Assembly: GCA_022824315.1 (NCBI GenBank)
Contig: JAJEAC010000184.1
Coordinates: 1-43,005, forward strand
Length of the DNA stretch: 43,005 nt
Reading direction: 5' to 3'
DNA from: Silicimonas sp.
GTDB lineage: Bacteria; Pseudomonadota; Alphaproteobacteria; Rhodobacterales; Rhodobacteraceae
Part shown: positions 14,399-24,286 of the stretch, in pieces
Position numbering within the stretch: the first letter of the stretch is position 1
Layout of the letters: each line of letters opens with the position of its first letter
Notes under the pieces: model-generated
The model's input: the letters and a program-made list of their open reading frames with translations, nothing else
Database searches by the model: none
What the model was told of the DNA's origin: nothing
Made by a program: the position numbers and the translations under genes

Positions 14399-17389
14399 TC
14401 AGTCACCCGCCTCTACGCACAGCTTCCCCTCAACAATCGTGCGCGTGAACACGTCCCTCACCGCTTGCGCGGTGTCCTTCAGATGCGCCACGAGCGTGTC
14501 GAAGTCCGGAAAGTCGACACATCCGAGCATCAGTTCCCGGAATGCGTGAGGTGCGGTGTCAGGGTCGAACCGGGTTTCAAGGCAAAGGCGGATGACTTGC
14601 TGAATCTGGGTATAGAGATGCAGCGCATCGACGAGCGTCGCCGTCTCGTTTGCGCCGATCATCACCGGCCCAAGCGCCTCGAGCGTCGACCGCGTTTCGG
14701 CTCCCGGCGCCGGGAGGTCGTCCAGGACATGCCCGGCATGCAGTCGCAGGAACTGCGCGATGAACTCGATGTCGATCAGGCCGCCCGGAACCAGCTTCAG
14801 GTCCCACACGTTTGCGGGAGGCTTTTCGTCGGCTATGCGCTGTCGCATCTCCGACATGCTCTTGGCGGACTTCTTCACGTCTCGGACGGCAAAGAGAACG
14901 TCGTCGAGCACTTCCCAGACGTCCAGGGCAAGGGTCTGATTGCCGGCAACGACGCGCGCGCGCGTCAGCGCCATGTGTTCCCATGTCCATGCCTCCTCGC
15001 GCTGGTACCTGCTGAAGGCCTTGATGTTGGTAGCCACCGGGCCCTTGTTGCCGGAGGGCCGGAGGCGCATGTCAACCTCGTAGAGCACACCCTCTGCGGT
15101 TGGCGCGGAAAGTGCGGCGATCAGGCGTCGCGTAAGCCGGGTGTAGTAGCGAACCGGGTCGAGCGGCTTGTTGCCATCCGATTCCGAGCAGTCGGGGTCA
15201 TGCGTGTAGAGCAGGATGATGTCGACGTCGGAATCCGCCGTCATCTCCAGGCTGCCGAGCTTCCCGAGCCCGATGATCGTCACCTTGCCGCCAGCGACGC
15301 GACCGTGCGCGGCCTCCATTTCCCTCGTGACAGCAGCGAGTGCGGCCTGCATCGTCAGATCGGCTATGTCCGTGAAGGCCCAGGCGGCGCGCTCGCCGCT
15401 GATGGCGCCGGTCAGGAGCCGAACGCCGATCAGGAACTTCTGTTCGGCAGCAAAGATGCGCAGGCGGTTGAGGATTTCCTCGTGGGCGAACTCGCCACTT
15501 AGGAACGCGTCCAGGCGGTCCGACAGCACGCGACGGACCGGAAGCTCTGACAGCAACGCCGGGTCCAGCATGCCGTCGAAAATGTTCGGCTTGCGGCTTA
15601 TGACCGCAGCGAGTTTCGGGGCGGCCCCGAGGATGTTCACGAGAAGTGACATCAGGCCGGAATTGCTGCCGAGGATGGAGAACAGCTGAATGCCGGCCGG
15701 CAATGCCGAAAGAAACGTGTCAAACTTCACGAGCGTCTCGTCCGGCCGTCCGGTGTCGGCAAATGTCTGCAGGAGACGGGGCATGAGATCGGCAAGGCGA
15801 TGACGCGCCGCGTCGGTCTGGGTTGCACGGTAGCGCCCAGATTGCCACGTCCGGACGATTGACGACACTTCGGATGGGCGTTGAAACCCCATCCTGCTCA
15901 GCGTCTCAAGCGTGTCTGGATCGTCGTCGTCGCCGGCAAAGACAAAACTGCCTTCCTCGACGGAGTGGTCCTTGTCCTGCTCGAAGAGCCGGTCGTAGTG
16001 GCCCTCGACCAGTTCCAGCGTGGTCCGGAACGTGTCGGCAAAGGACCCGGCGGTCTCAAATCCCATCATCAGGGCGAGTTCGCCGAGCTCTTCGTCGTTG
16101 TCCGGAAGCAAGTGCGTTTGCTCGTCGCGGCGCATCTGGATCCGGTGCTCGACATCGCGCAGGAACCAGTAGGCATCCCGGAGCTGGAATTCCGTCTTGT
16201 GGTCGATCCATCCTTGTTCGGCGAGCGCCGCGAGAGTCCTTTCCGTCGGCCGCGTGCGAAGCGCGGGCATGCGTCCGCCCGCAATCAGTTGCTGGGTCTG
16301 GGCAAAGAACTCGATTTCCCGAATGCCGCCGCGCCCGAGCTTGACGTTGTGTCCCAACACGGTGATTTCGCCGAATCCCTTGTGCGCATGGATCTGCCGC
16401 TTGATCGAGTGGATGTCCGCGATAGCAACGTAATCGAGATACTTGCGGAAGATGAACGGCGTCATTTCCCGGCAAAAGGCGCTTCCGGTTTGCAGGTCGC
16501 CGGCCACGACGCCCGCCTTGATGTAGGCAGCCCGCTCCCAGGTCTGGCCTCTGTCTTCGTAATAGCGCATCGCGATTTCGTAGGGCAGCGCAAGCGCGGT
16601 GGAGCCAGGGTCCGGTCGCAGGCGGAGGTCGGTTCGGAAGACATATCCGTCTCCCGTGCGTTCCTGCAGGATCTTGATCAGACGGCGGATCATTCGGGAG
16701 AAAATGCGTGTGGCCTCTCCCTCATCATTCACGATCCCTGTCTGCGGGTCGTAGATCACGACGAGATCGATGTCGGAGGAATAGTTCAGCTCGCCCGAAC
16801 CGAGCTTGCCCATGCCGATGACGGCCAGTCCCGACGACCTGCTCGGTTCCTCCTCGTCGTTCAGGACGAGCTTGCCGGAATTATGCGCCGCCATCAGGAC
16901 GTGATTGACCGCCGACGATGCGGCGGCGCGCGCGAAGGCGCTGAGCCACGAGGTGACCCTTCGCGTCTCCAGGATCCGCCTGAGGTCGTAGAGCGCGAGC
17001 GAGAAGGCAAGCTGGCGCTTGAGCTCGCGCAGGCGCTGCATGAGGTCAGCTTCGGAAGGGTGGGTTCGCCACGCCTCCCTTGCATCCTCGACAAGGCGGT
17101 TGAGCAGCTCGTCCGGCACTTCCACGAAGGTCGGCAGGACACATTCCGGGTGAGTGGTCGCGATGCCGCGAAGATGCGGCGAAAGCGCGATCGAGGCTAG
17201 AAGAAGGTCTCGGTTCCGCGATTCCTTGGCCAGGAACGCGATCAGCTCGGGTCGGCCGGATCCGGCTTGGCAAAGGTCGCTCAGCACCTCTTCCGCGATT
17301 TCCGCTGAAACGGATCGGATCGGCCTGCAGATGCCTGCAAGGGAAACGTCGTCGGCTGGACCGGTGATCGTCGACTCCTGATCCGGCAT
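14399..17389 (-). CDS. glnE: Bifunctional glutamine synthetase adenylyltransferase/adenylyl-removing enzyme
   Basis: 996 residues, close to the family length. It adds AMP to or removes it from a tyrosine of glutamine synthetase under P-II control. Two nucleotidyltransferase domains are seen: GMGKLGSGELNYSSDIDL starting at about residue 192 (removing half), and GLGKLGSLEMTADSDVDI at about 706 (adding half), each with the DxD metal pair. Helical segments such as LGRGGIREIEFFAQTQQL and VPGGLIDIEFIAQFLRL are typical. The ATG at 17389 (MPDQESTITG) is preferred; the frame opens further upstream to 17536, but that extension looks non-coding. The bactofilin gene is upstream on the same strand with a terminator-like hairpin between, so glnE probably has its own promoter in 17390-17540. 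Confidence 0.95.
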   Translation of the reverse strand: MPDQESTITGPADDVSLAGICRPIRSVSAEIAEEVLSDLCQAGSGRPELIAFLAKESRNRDLLLASIALSPHLRGIATTHPECVLPTFVEVPDELLNRLVEDAREAWRTHPSEADLMQRLRELKRQLAFSLALYDLRRILETRRVTSWLSAFARAAASSAVNHVLMAAHNSGKLVLNDEEEPSRSSGLAVIGMGKLGSGELNYSSDIDLVVIYDPQTGIVNDEGEATRIFSRMIRRLIKILQERTGDGYVFRTDLRLRPDPGSTALALPYEIAMRYYEDRGQTWERAAYIKAGVVAGDLQTGSAFCREMTPFIFRKYLDYVAIADIHSIKRQIHAHKGFGEITVLGHNVKLGRGGIREIEFFAQTQQLIAGGRMPALRTRPTERTLAALAEQGWIDHKTEFQLRDAYWFLRDVEHRIQMRRDEQTHLLPDNDEELGELALMMGFETAGSFADTFRTTLELVEGHYDRLFEQDKDHSVEEGSFVFAGDDDDPDTLETLSRMGFQRPSEVSSIVRTWQSGRYRATQTDAARHRLADLMPRLLQTFADTGRPDETLVKFDTFLSALPAGIQLFSILGSNSGLMSLLVNILGAAPKLAAVISRKPNIFDGMLDPALLSELPVRRVLSDRLDAFLSGEFAHEEILNRLRIFAAEQKFLIGVRLLTGAISGERAAWAFTDIADLTMQAALAAVTREMEAAHGRVAGGKVTIIGLGKLGSLEMTADSDVDIILLYTHDPDCSESDGNKPLDPVRYYTRLTRRLIAALSAPTAEGVLYEVDMRLRPSGNKGPVATNIKAFSRYQREEAWTWEHMALTRARVVAGNQTLALDVWEVLDDVLFAVRDVKKSAKSMSEMRQRIADEKPPANVWDLKLVPGGLIDIEFIAQFLRLHAGHVLDDLPAPGAETRSTLEALGPVMIGANETATLVDALHLYTQIQQVIRLCLETRFDPDTAPHAFRELMLGCVDFPDFDTLVAHLKDTAQAVRDVFTRTIVEGKLCVEAGD

Positions 17390-17544
17390 GCTTCTTGCCT
17401 TTCTTCGGACACTCTCGCCACACTGCTTGTCCCGTTCGGGATTGACAAGTTCAGGGCATGACCGAACAGACGCGAGCCGTCTTGATGGCGAGGCCGGGAC
17501 ATCCAAGCCTCGATCTTGCCGATAGCGGATGCGCAACCAAGACA

Positions 17545-17566
17545 GAGGGCCGCCGCCACGGCCCCC
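17545..17566 (-). terminator. Hairpin downstream of bactofilin gene
   Basis: On the minus strand GGGCCG-TGGCGG-CGGCCC makes a 6-bp stem, extended by a G-U and a G-C pair, followed by a mildly T-rich run. It lies about 24 bases after the bactofilin stop. A run of nine C residues (17562-17570, plus strand) overlaps one arm. Confidence 0.45.
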
Positions 17567-17589
17567 CCCCTGATCTCATCGAGGCCGGT

Positions 17590-18138
17590 TCAGGTCTTGA
17601 TGGATGTCGCCTGTGGCTGGGTACTTGGAGCCTGAGGCTGGGTACCTGGAGGAGGCGATCCAGGCGCCTTGGGCGGGCTGCCGACAGGCTTGGCGTTGGG
17701 CGGATCTTTCTGCCGCTGGACCGAGCCGTCAAAATGTGCGCCCGATTCGATGGCAATCGTCTTGTGGATGATGTCGCCTTCGACGCGCGCATTCGATGTG
17801 AGGCGTACCTTGAGCCCTCGCACCTTGCCGACGACACGTCCGTGCACGACAACATCGTCCGCGTTGCATTCGCCCTTGATCGTCGCGCTTTCTCCGATGG
17901 TGAGGAGATGAGCGTGAATGTTGCCCTCCACCTCGCCTTCGATGTTGATGTCGCCGGATGTCCTGATATCGCCGATGATCTTGAGGTCCGATGCCAGTAT
18001 CGAGGGAGGCGGCTTGGCCTTCTGGGTGCGCGCGGGCATTTCACTCACGGTCGGAACGTCTTCTCCAACTTTGGCCTTGAATGTCTCGCCGGCCTTCTGA
18101 TTCGAGTCGGTTTCGCTTGTCTTGGTCTTAGAAAACAT
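17590..18138 (-). CDS. Bactofilin (polymer-forming cytoskeletal protein)
   Basis: 182 residues. The central part, about residues 48-145, is the bactofilin beta-helix: SDLKIIGDIRTSGDINIEGE, then repeated short strands such as GECNADDVVVHGRVVGKVRG and ARVEGDIIHKTIAIESGAHFDG. The N-terminal tail is charged, and the C-terminal tail is Pro/Gln-rich and repetitive (PQAPSTQPQATS). Bactofilins polymerise without nucleotide and often place wall enzymes. The start overlaps the end of the M23 peptidase gene by 11 bp, so the two are probably translated together and act together on cell shape or a local wall site. Confidence 0.93.
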   Translation of the reverse strand: MFSKTKTSETDSNQKAGETFKAKVGEDVPTVSEMPARTQKAKPPPSILASDLKIIGDIRTSGDINIEGEVEGNIHAHLLTIGESATIKGECNADDVVVHGRVVGKVRGLKVRLTSNARVEGDIIHKTIAIESGAHFDGSVQRQKDPPNAKPVGSPPKAPGSPPPGTQPQAPSTQPQATSIKT

Positions 18139-19489
18139 CTCTCGCTGCCTTGATGTAAATCAGTGGGTTGATCGCTTTCCCATGTGTGCGGATTTCGTAG
18201 TGCAGATGGGTCCCCGTCGAGTTTCCGGTGTTTCCCATATCACCGATTCTCTCCCCGCGCGAGACTCTTTGCCCCTCTTTCACCCTAAATCGCGAAAGAT
18301 GTGCATATCGAGTCTCGAAGCCGAAATCGTGCTTGATCTTGACCATTTTGCCGTAGCCCGAATGTCGCCTCGCATAGGTCACGACGCCGTTGCCGGTGGC
18401 CAGGATCGGGGTTCCGGATGGACCCGCCCAGTCATGGCCCTGGTGCATCCTGCCCCAACGCATTCCGAATCCGCTGGTCGAACGATGGACGCCTCGAATC
18501 GGATAGCCGAAAGGCATGCTCTGCACTGCAACGCGGTAGAGCTCGGCCTCACGCAGGTGATTCAGGACTTCACTGGCCCGGAGCAGCTGGGGATCCTCGT
18601 CCACCTCGCCGGATGTCGAAAAGACCACCGGCGACAGCAGTCCGCCCTGGCCGGAATATCGCCGCCTCACCTGTTCGATAATGCTGTCGGTCGGCAGGCC
18701 GACGGCAGCGAACATGTCCTTGATCGGTGCCAGCGAGGTCTCGACGGCATCTTCGATCTGGCGGAAAACCCGTTCGTTGCGCTCGATCTCGAGTCGCTTC
18801 TCGAAAGCGATCTCGTCGAGCCGGGCCTCCGCCGCGTCAGCGGTCCTCCGTATGTCGTCCCGTTCCTGCGCAACGCTGGCCAGCGTTGTGGTCAGGAAAC
18901 CGAGCGTTGCAACAAGCTCTTCTTCCGTCGTCTCGGCAGCAAGCCCGGCCGCATTTTCGCCGAGCTTTGCCAGCAAGGCGGCGGCTTCCGACCGCGCGTC
19001 GTCGCGTTCCTCCATGGACTTTCGAAGCGTACCTGCGATCACGTCGACGCCGGTTTCCAGTTCGCGGCGGCGATCTTCGGAGCGGAGAAGCAAGGACTGG
19101 ATCGTCGATATCTCTTCCAAGGCCGCAGCAAGCCGCTCGTGGGCGTCAGCCGCCTCCCGTGCATGGGCATTGCGTTCGATCGCCAGCCCGTTGAGGCGCG
19201 ATTCGTAGACGGCTTGGTCCCGGAGCGCCTGTTCGTAGAGAGTGCCTGACCCGAAACCGTGCATCACTAACATTGAGGTCGACGCGATCGTCCAGCAGAG
19301 GACCAGCGCGGCGCCTGAAATTCCGGCCACTTGGACCATCGGAGTGAGCCGAATGAGCCTTGATTCGCCGCCGGATCGTAGGAAGAGCCGTTTCTCGGGA
19401 AAGGCACGTGCGAGCGTTGACCGGAATGTCATGCCAAACAGATTCAAGTGCGGCTGTACCTTACCTGGGAAGCGGGACTGAGGATTCAT
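18128..19489 (-). CDS. M23-family peptidoglycan endopeptidase, membrane-anchored
   Basis: 453 residues. The short cytoplasmic N-terminus (LARAFPEKRLFLRSGGESRLIRL) resembles the DUF5930 region found before alphaproteobacterial M23 enzymes. A membrane segment lies at about 52-76, a long coiled coil at about 82-250, and the M23 (LytM) domain at about 335-440, with zinc ligands in HQGHDWAGP (H-x3-D) and HLHYE. Predicted to cut peptide cross-links in the periplasm. Start uncertain: ATG at 19489 has AAAGG very close; ATG at 19432 (MTFRSTLARAF) matches family starts better. Overlaps the bactofilin gene, a pairing known from other bacteria where the bactofilin localises the hydrolase. Confidence 0.92.
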   Translation of the reverse strand: MNPQSRFPGKVQPHLNLFGMTFRSTLARAFPEKRLFLRSGGESRLIRLTPMVQVAGISGAALVLCWTIASTSMLVMHGFGSGTLYEQALRDQAVYESRLNGLAIERNAHAREAADAHERLAAALEEISTIQSLLLRSEDRRRELETGVDVIAGTLRKSMEERDDARSEAAALLAKLGENAAGLAAETTEEELVATLGFLTTTLASVAQERDDIRRTADAAEARLDEIAFEKRLEIERNERVFRQIEDAVETSLAPIKDMFAAVGLPTDSIIEQVRRRYSGQGGLLSPVVFSTSGEVDEDPQLLRASEVLNHLREAELYRVAVQSMPFGYPIRGVHRSTSGFGMRWGRMHQGHDWAGPSGTPILATGNGVVTYARRHSGYGKMVKIKHDFGFETRYAHLSRFRVKEGQRVSRGERIGDMGNTGNSTGTHLHYEIRTHGKAINPLIYIKAARDVF

Positions 19490-19856
19490 GCCTTTGCGCC
19501 GCGCCTTGTGTCAAGTCCCGCGCCGCGTTCATTCGGAGTCGTTCGTCTTGCCGGACCAATGACAGGTCAAATGGGCGGAAATCTGCCGAAATTCCGCACT
19601 TGATCCACAGGAAGCGCACGCGTTGGACATCGCCTGCCGCGGGCAACCGGACACGTTGGTACGCAGATTGCAGCACTGCAAAGCGCTTCGGAGTCAATGC
19701 CCGGCTGGCGAAACAGGGGCGGCGCCATCCCTGGACGCCCAAGGTAGAGCAGGGTTCCGTGCGGGCGGTGCGCAGGGGCGGAGTCATCATGTTTGTTTTC
19801 GGCTCCATCCGAATTCTGCTAGGTTTTGCGGCATATCATGCTGAACGGTTTCCAAA
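19490..19856. other. Divergent intergenic region before AsmA-like gene
   Basis: 367 bases between the divergent M23 and AsmA-like genes; no convincing gene. It should hold promoters for both. A small inverted repeat, GCGGAA with TTCCGC, is seen near 19575-19597. No clear ribosome-binding site precedes the AsmA-like ATG. Confidence 0.4.
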
Positions 19857-22800
19857 ATGAAGACTTCGGAGACAGGCAAGAACGGAAAGCCACCCGAGAG
19901 CGGGAGAGCCAGCAGGGCGCGCGGTCGCCTGCGCGCTGGCCTTGGACTCGTGCTGTCGCTCGCGGTCGCCGGTCTCGTGATCGGTGTTCTGGCGCTGGTC
20001 CTGTCAGGACGGTCATTGCCGTTGCCGGAGTTCGCGCGTGCCATGGTCGAGGGCAGGGCGAACACCCATTCCGAGGACATCATGATCAACCTGGGAAGCG
20101 TGAGTCTCTCCATCGGACGCGACGGAGCGCCGTTGATCCTGATGCGTGATGTCATCGTGGTGCAGCGTGACGGCAATTCGCTTGCGCACTTGAACAGTCT
20201 TGGCGTTGGCCTGTCGCTCGAAAGCCTGTTTCGCGGCAGGGTTGCGCTCTCGCGCATGGTTCTGGAAGGCGCGCAGGTCACCGTGCAACGCGACGGAGAG
20301 GGGCAGATTTCCTATCGGTCGCAGGAGGACTTCTGGGAATCAGAGGCAGAGCCCCTGCCTGGAATTCTCGAGGAAGTCGACCGGTTCATCGGTGGCCCGT
20401 TGCTGTCGTCCCTTGAGGAGGTTCGGGCGACCGGAATCGTGCTGACCCTCGAGGATGCCCGAAGCGGGCGGATCTGGCAGGTCTCCAACGCCTCGGCCGT
20501 GCTCCGGCAGTCCGAGGACGTGCTGACGGTCTCAGTGAATTCGGATGTCTTCAGCGGCACTGACGAACTTGCCCGGATGCAGCTTTCCATATCCAGGAGC
20601 CGCGAGTCCGGACGCGTCTCGCTTGGTGCCCAGGTCACGAACATGCCGGCGGCCGACATTGCGCTTCAGACTCCGGTCCTTTCCTTGCTTGGCGTGCTTG
20701 ATGCACCGATTTCGGGCGCCGTGAGAACGGAGTTCGGAGCGAACGGCGAGTTGATCTCCCTCGCAGGGACGCTGGACATTGGGCAGGGTGCGCTTCGTCC
20801 GACAGAGGACGTTCCGCCAGTGGAGTTCGATTCCGCACGCGCATATTTCACTTTCGATTCCGAACGGCAGAGAATCCTGCTCTCGGAGATGTCCCTTTCC
20901 GGCATGAGCGGCGAAGTCCATGCCACGGGCCATGTCTATCTGCGTGATCTTGACGGGAATTGGCCCCGTTCGTTCGTTGGCCAGTTCAGGATCGATAGAC
21001 TTGCCTATTCCGGCGACATCTTTCCGGCCCCGCTATCACTCGAGGATGTCAGGATGGACATTCGCATGAGGCTTGATCCGTTCTCGATGGACCTGGCCCA
21101 GCTCGCCGTCGACAACGAGGGCGTTCCTCTTCGGGCAAGCGGCAGCGTCGCCGTCCGCGACGGCCTTTGGTTTGCAACGATCGACGCGATGACCGACAAA
21201 ATCTCTGCAAGGCGTGTCTTGGAATTGTGGCCAACAGAGTTGGCTCCCAGGACCCGAAGGTGGGTGGCGAGAAACGTGACAGGCGGCGTTCTCCACCATG
21301 CGTCGGCTGCAGTTCGCTACAAGACCGGGGGCACGGTGCCCGAGTACTCCTTGAGCTTTGAAGTCGAGGACGGGACCGCTAGGGTCCTGTCCGGGATGCC
21401 GGCGCTCGACGGTGTAAGCGCCTTGGCCACCATTCGCGACAGTGTCTTCGTCCTGGCGATGCATCAAGGGGGGATGACGGTCGGAACCGGCGAAAGGCTT
21501 GATCTTGCCGGTTCCGTGTTTCGGGTCGCTGACCTGCGCGCGAAACCGGGGCTAGGGGTGATCGAGATTGACGTCACGGGATCCTTGACCGCTGTCCTGA
21601 CCGCCTTGAACGGCCGTCCGCTGAGCGTCATGGAACGGGCCAGCCAGCCTCCGGACATTGCGAACGCCGACGCCGAAGCGCACGCGGTCGTGCGCCTGCC
21701 GCTGATTGACGGCATCCGTCAGGACGACGTCACGTATCAAGTTGATGCGCGGATCCGGGACGTGCACTCGGAATTGCTGGTGAAGGACCGGGTCTTCGCT
21801 TCGCCGGAGTTGGTGCTTGCAGCGAACGAGTCCGGGATCGGCGTCGTAGGATCCGCGACCCTGGACGACGTTCCCCTGACGGCCAGCTGGCGCCAGCCTT
21901 TCGGGGCAGGTGCGTCGGAAGGGGGCCGCATCAAGGGGACGGTGATCCTATCGCCGGAGTCTGCCGCCGCGTTTGGCGTGCCCTTGCCGCCGACAGCGTT
22001 CAGCGGGAGTGCCGTTGCGCATTTCGACCTTGCATTGCCGTTGACCGGCGCGGCGCGGCTGGAGCTTGCGTCCGACCTCGTGGGGATTGCGATCTCGGTG
22101 CCCGAAATGAAATGGAGCAAACCTGCGGATGCAGTCGCCATACTTGAAGCGGCGGCGACGTTGGGCGACGAACCGAAAATCGAACGCCTTTCCTTCTCGG
22201 GGGACGGCCTGTCCCTTGCCGGGTCGTTCGAACTTTCCGACGGAGGTCTCGGGCGTGCGGCATTCGATGAAATCAGGATCGGCGACTGGGTGGATGTTTC
22301 GGCCGAGATTTCGGCTGGTCCGGGCGGCGCGGTTGCTGTGATCACGGGAGGCATGCTTGACCTGCGAGAAAGCGAATTTGGCGGCGGCGGGGACTCCAGC
22401 GGGACGGCGAATGCGTTGATCGACATCACGTTGGACCGATTGATCATGTCGGACAGCATCGTGTTGTCTCCATTCGTCGGCCAGGTTGAAAGGGAGCCCA
22501 ACGGCTTTGCAGGCGCATTCGAGAGTCGCGTGAACGGACGCACCGCGATTGCGGGACGCCTCGTGCCGACGGACGGCGGAACGGCCATTCGCATTCAGTC
22601 GGACGACGCCTCCGGGGTCCTTCGGGACACGGGCATAACGCCCAATGCCAGGGAAGGGGTGCTTGACCTTGCCATGGTTCCGGTCTCCGGGGCGGGCGGC
22701 AAGACTTATGACGGGGAGTTCCAGATCAGCGACCTGCGCCTAAGGAAGGCGCCGGCAATGGCGAAACTGCTTGACGCGATCAGCGTGGTCGGCCTGCTGG

Positions 22801-23156
22801 ATCAGCTCGACGGCCCCGGAATCAAGTTTGCGAGCGTCGACGGGCGCTTTCGCCTGACGCCAGGGCAGATTCGCATCCACGAGGCGGCGGCTGTCGGCGG
22901 GTCGATCGGACTTTCCGCGAGCGGCAGCTATCAGCTGGACACCAAGGAACTGGATGTGGAAGGCGTGATCTCACCTGTTTACTTTCTTAACGCGATCGGC
23001 TCGATATTCTCTCGCCGGGGAGAAGGGCTTTTCGGCTTCAACTATCGCGTCGCCGGATCGACGGACGATCCGAAGGTTTCGGTCAATCCGCTGTCAATTC
23101 TGACACCTGGGATGTTCCGCGAGATATTCCGTGCCAATCCACCGGCGGAGAACTAG
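19857..23156 (+). CDS. AsmA/YhdP-like envelope protein (DUF3971 and AsmA C-terminal region)
   Basis: 1099 residues. A basic N-terminus and one membrane segment (about 29-50) are followed by a very long periplasmic part of repeated beta-strand units. The middle (for example VGQFRIDRLAYSGDIFPAPL and ASAAVRYKTGGTVPEYSLSF) fits DUF3971. The end (FQISDLRLRKAPAMAKLLDA, ISVVGLLDQLDGPGIKFASV, ELDVEGVISPVYFLNAIGS, FGFNYRVAGSTDDPKVSVNP) is the AsmA-like C-terminal region. The family includes bridge-like proteins implicated in phospholipid transport to the outer membrane; the specific role here is inferred. Only 6 bases separate it from queA. The ribosome-binding site is weak. Confidence 0.88.
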   Translation: MKTSETGKNGKPPESGRASRARGRLRAGLGLVLSLAVAGLVIGVLALVLSGRSLPLPEFARAMVEGRANTHSEDIMINLGSVSLSIGRDGAPLILMRDVIVVQRDGNSLAHLNSLGVGLSLESLFRGRVALSRMVLEGAQVTVQRDGEGQISYRSQEDFWESEAEPLPGILEEVDRFIGGPLLSSLEEVRATGIVLTLEDARSGRIWQVSNASAVLRQSEDVLTVSVNSDVFSGTDELARMQLSISRSRESGRVSLGAQVTNMPAADIALQTPVLSLLGVLDAPISGAVRTEFGANGELISLAGTLDIGQGALRPTEDVPPVEFDSARAYFTFDSERQRILLSEMSLSGMSGEVHATGHVYLRDLDGNWPRSFVGQFRIDRLAYSGDIFPAPLSLEDVRMDIRMRLDPFSMDLAQLAVDNEGVPLRASGSVAVRDGLWFATIDAMTDKISARRVLELWPTELAPRTRRWVARNVTGGVLHHASAAVRYKTGGTVPEYSLSFEVEDGTARVLSGMPALDGVSALATIRDSVFVLAMHQGGMTVGTGERLDLAGSVFRVADLRAKPGLGVIEIDVTGSLTAVLTALNGRPLSVMERASQPPDIANADAEAHAVVRLPLIDGIRQDDVTYQVDARIRDVHSELLVKDRVFASPELVLAANESGIGVVGSATLDDVPLTASWRQPFGAGASEGGRIKGTVILSPESAAAFGVPLPPTAFSGSAVAHFDLALPLTGAARLELASDLVGIAISVPEMKWSKPADAVAILEAAATLGDEPKIERLSFSGDGLSLAGSFELSDGGLGRAAFDEIRIGDWVDVSAEISAGPGGAVAVITGGMLDLRESEFGGGGDSSGTANALIDITLDRLIMSDSIVLSPFVGQVEREPNGFAGAFESRVNGRTAIAGRLVPTDGGTAIRIQSDDASGVLRDTGITPNAREGVLDLAMVPVSGAGGKTYDGEFQISDLRLRKAPAMAKLLDAISVVGLLDQLDGPGIKFASVDGRFRLTPGQIRIHEAAAVGGSIGLSASGSYQLDTKELDVEGVISPVYFLNAIGSIFSRRGEGLFGFNYRVAGSTDDPKVSVNPLSILTPGMFREIFRANPPAEN

Positions 23157-23162
23157 GCTTCC

Positions 23163-24218
23163 GTGCGCCTCTCCGACTTCGACTTTGACCTGCCCGAGCG
23201 CCTGATCGCGACACGACCGGCGCGCCCGCGATCGTCGTCCCGGCTTCTTGTGGCGACGAAGAGGGTCTGCATCGACGCACATGCCATCAATCTGCCGGAT
23301 CACCTGCGCCCTGGAGATCGTCTTGTGCTGAACGACACGCGCGTGATTCCGGCGCGGCTGACTGGCGCGCGGCTCCGCACTGGTACGAACGGAGGGACGT
23401 GGGCAAGGGTCGAGGCGACCCTGCTCGAGCCGTGCACCGACGGAACCTGGGAGGCGCTGCTGAAGCCGCTCAAGAGGGTGCGCGAGGGCGACGTCATCGA
23501 GTTCTCGAACGTTCTCTCTGCCGTGGTTGAGGGCAGGGGAGAGACGACCGCCTGTCTCGGCTTCAACCTCAAGGGACCGGATTTCGATGCCGCGCTTGTC
23601 GAGGCGGGCGCCATGCCGCTGCCGCCCTATATCGAGAGCAGGCGCCCGGCGGACGATCTTGACCGACAGGACTACCAGGCCATCTGGGCGCGCGAGAGCG
23701 GTGCGGTCGCTGCGCCGACCGCGTCTCTGCACTTCGACCAGGCGCTCCTGGCCAGGCTGGACGGGGCCGGAATAGATCGCAGCTTTGTCACGCTTCACGT
23801 CGGTGCTGGCACGTTCCTGCCCGTCAAGACGGACGATATATCCGACCACAGGATGCATGCCGAACGTGGCGTCATCTCGGAAGCCGCTGCAGCGGAGATC
23901 ATGAAGACCCGGGAGTCTGGCGGGCGGGTCATCCCGGTTGGAACGACAGCTTTGCGGCTGCTGGAGTCTGCCGCAGGCACGGATGGGACGATCAGGCCTT
24001 GGAAGGGAACCACGGAGATTTTCATTACGCCAGGGTATCGGTTCCGCATTTCTCACGCCCTCATGACCAATTTCCACTTGCCGCGCTCCACGCTGATCAT
24101 GTTGGTCTCGGCTCTTATGGGAGTGGACCGAATCCGCGAGGTCTATGCCCATGCGATTGCGCAGGAGTATCGGTTCTTCTCGTACGGCGATGCTTCGCTG
24201 CTGTTGCCCGAGGAGTGA
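23163..24218 (+). CDS. queA: S-adenosylmethionine:tRNA ribosyltransferase-isomerase QueA
   Basis: 351 residues, full length. Makes epoxyqueuosine in tRNA by transferring the ribosyl part of SAM to the preQ1 base at position 34. Family signatures: [94 protein letters not shown] and [13 protein letters not shown]. Start is GTG at 23163, supported by the family N-terminus and the position six bases after the preceding stop. Probably cotranscribed with the AsmA-like gene. No other queuosine genes are in the window. Confidence 0.96.
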   Translation: MRLSDFDFDLPERLIATRPARPRSSSRLLVATKRVCIDAHAINLPDHLRPGDRLVLNDTRVIPARLTGARLRTGTNGGTWARVEATLLEPCTDGTWEALLKPLKRVREGDVIEFSNVLSAVVEGRGETTACLGFNLKGPDFDAALVEAGAMPLPPYIESRRPADDLDRQDYQAIWARESGAVAAPTASLHFDQALLARLDGAGIDRSFVTLHVGAGTFLPVKTDDISDHRMHAERGVISEAAAAEIMKTRESGGRVIPVGTTALRLLESAAGTDGTIRPWKGTTEIFITPGYRFRISHALMTNFHLPRSTLIMLVSALMGVDRIREVYAHAIAQEYRFFSYGDASLLLPEE

Positions 24219-24269
24219 GTTCCTGACCTCCAAGGGAAGGCAGGTTCGGGCCAAGGCCTAGGGCATGGA

Positions 24270-24286
24270 GCGGAGAGTCCCTCCGC
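24270..24286 (+). terminator. Hairpin downstream of queA
   Basis: GCGGAG-AGTCC-CTCCGC forms a perfect 6-bp stem and 5-base loop, 52 bases after the queA stop. No T-run follows, so it is only a candidate. Confidence 0.35.

Noticed and set aside
12919-14448. 509-codon open frame on the plus strand
   Set aside because: Overlaps dctM in another frame, with Arg/His/Gly-rich nonsense; dctM has clear transport helices.
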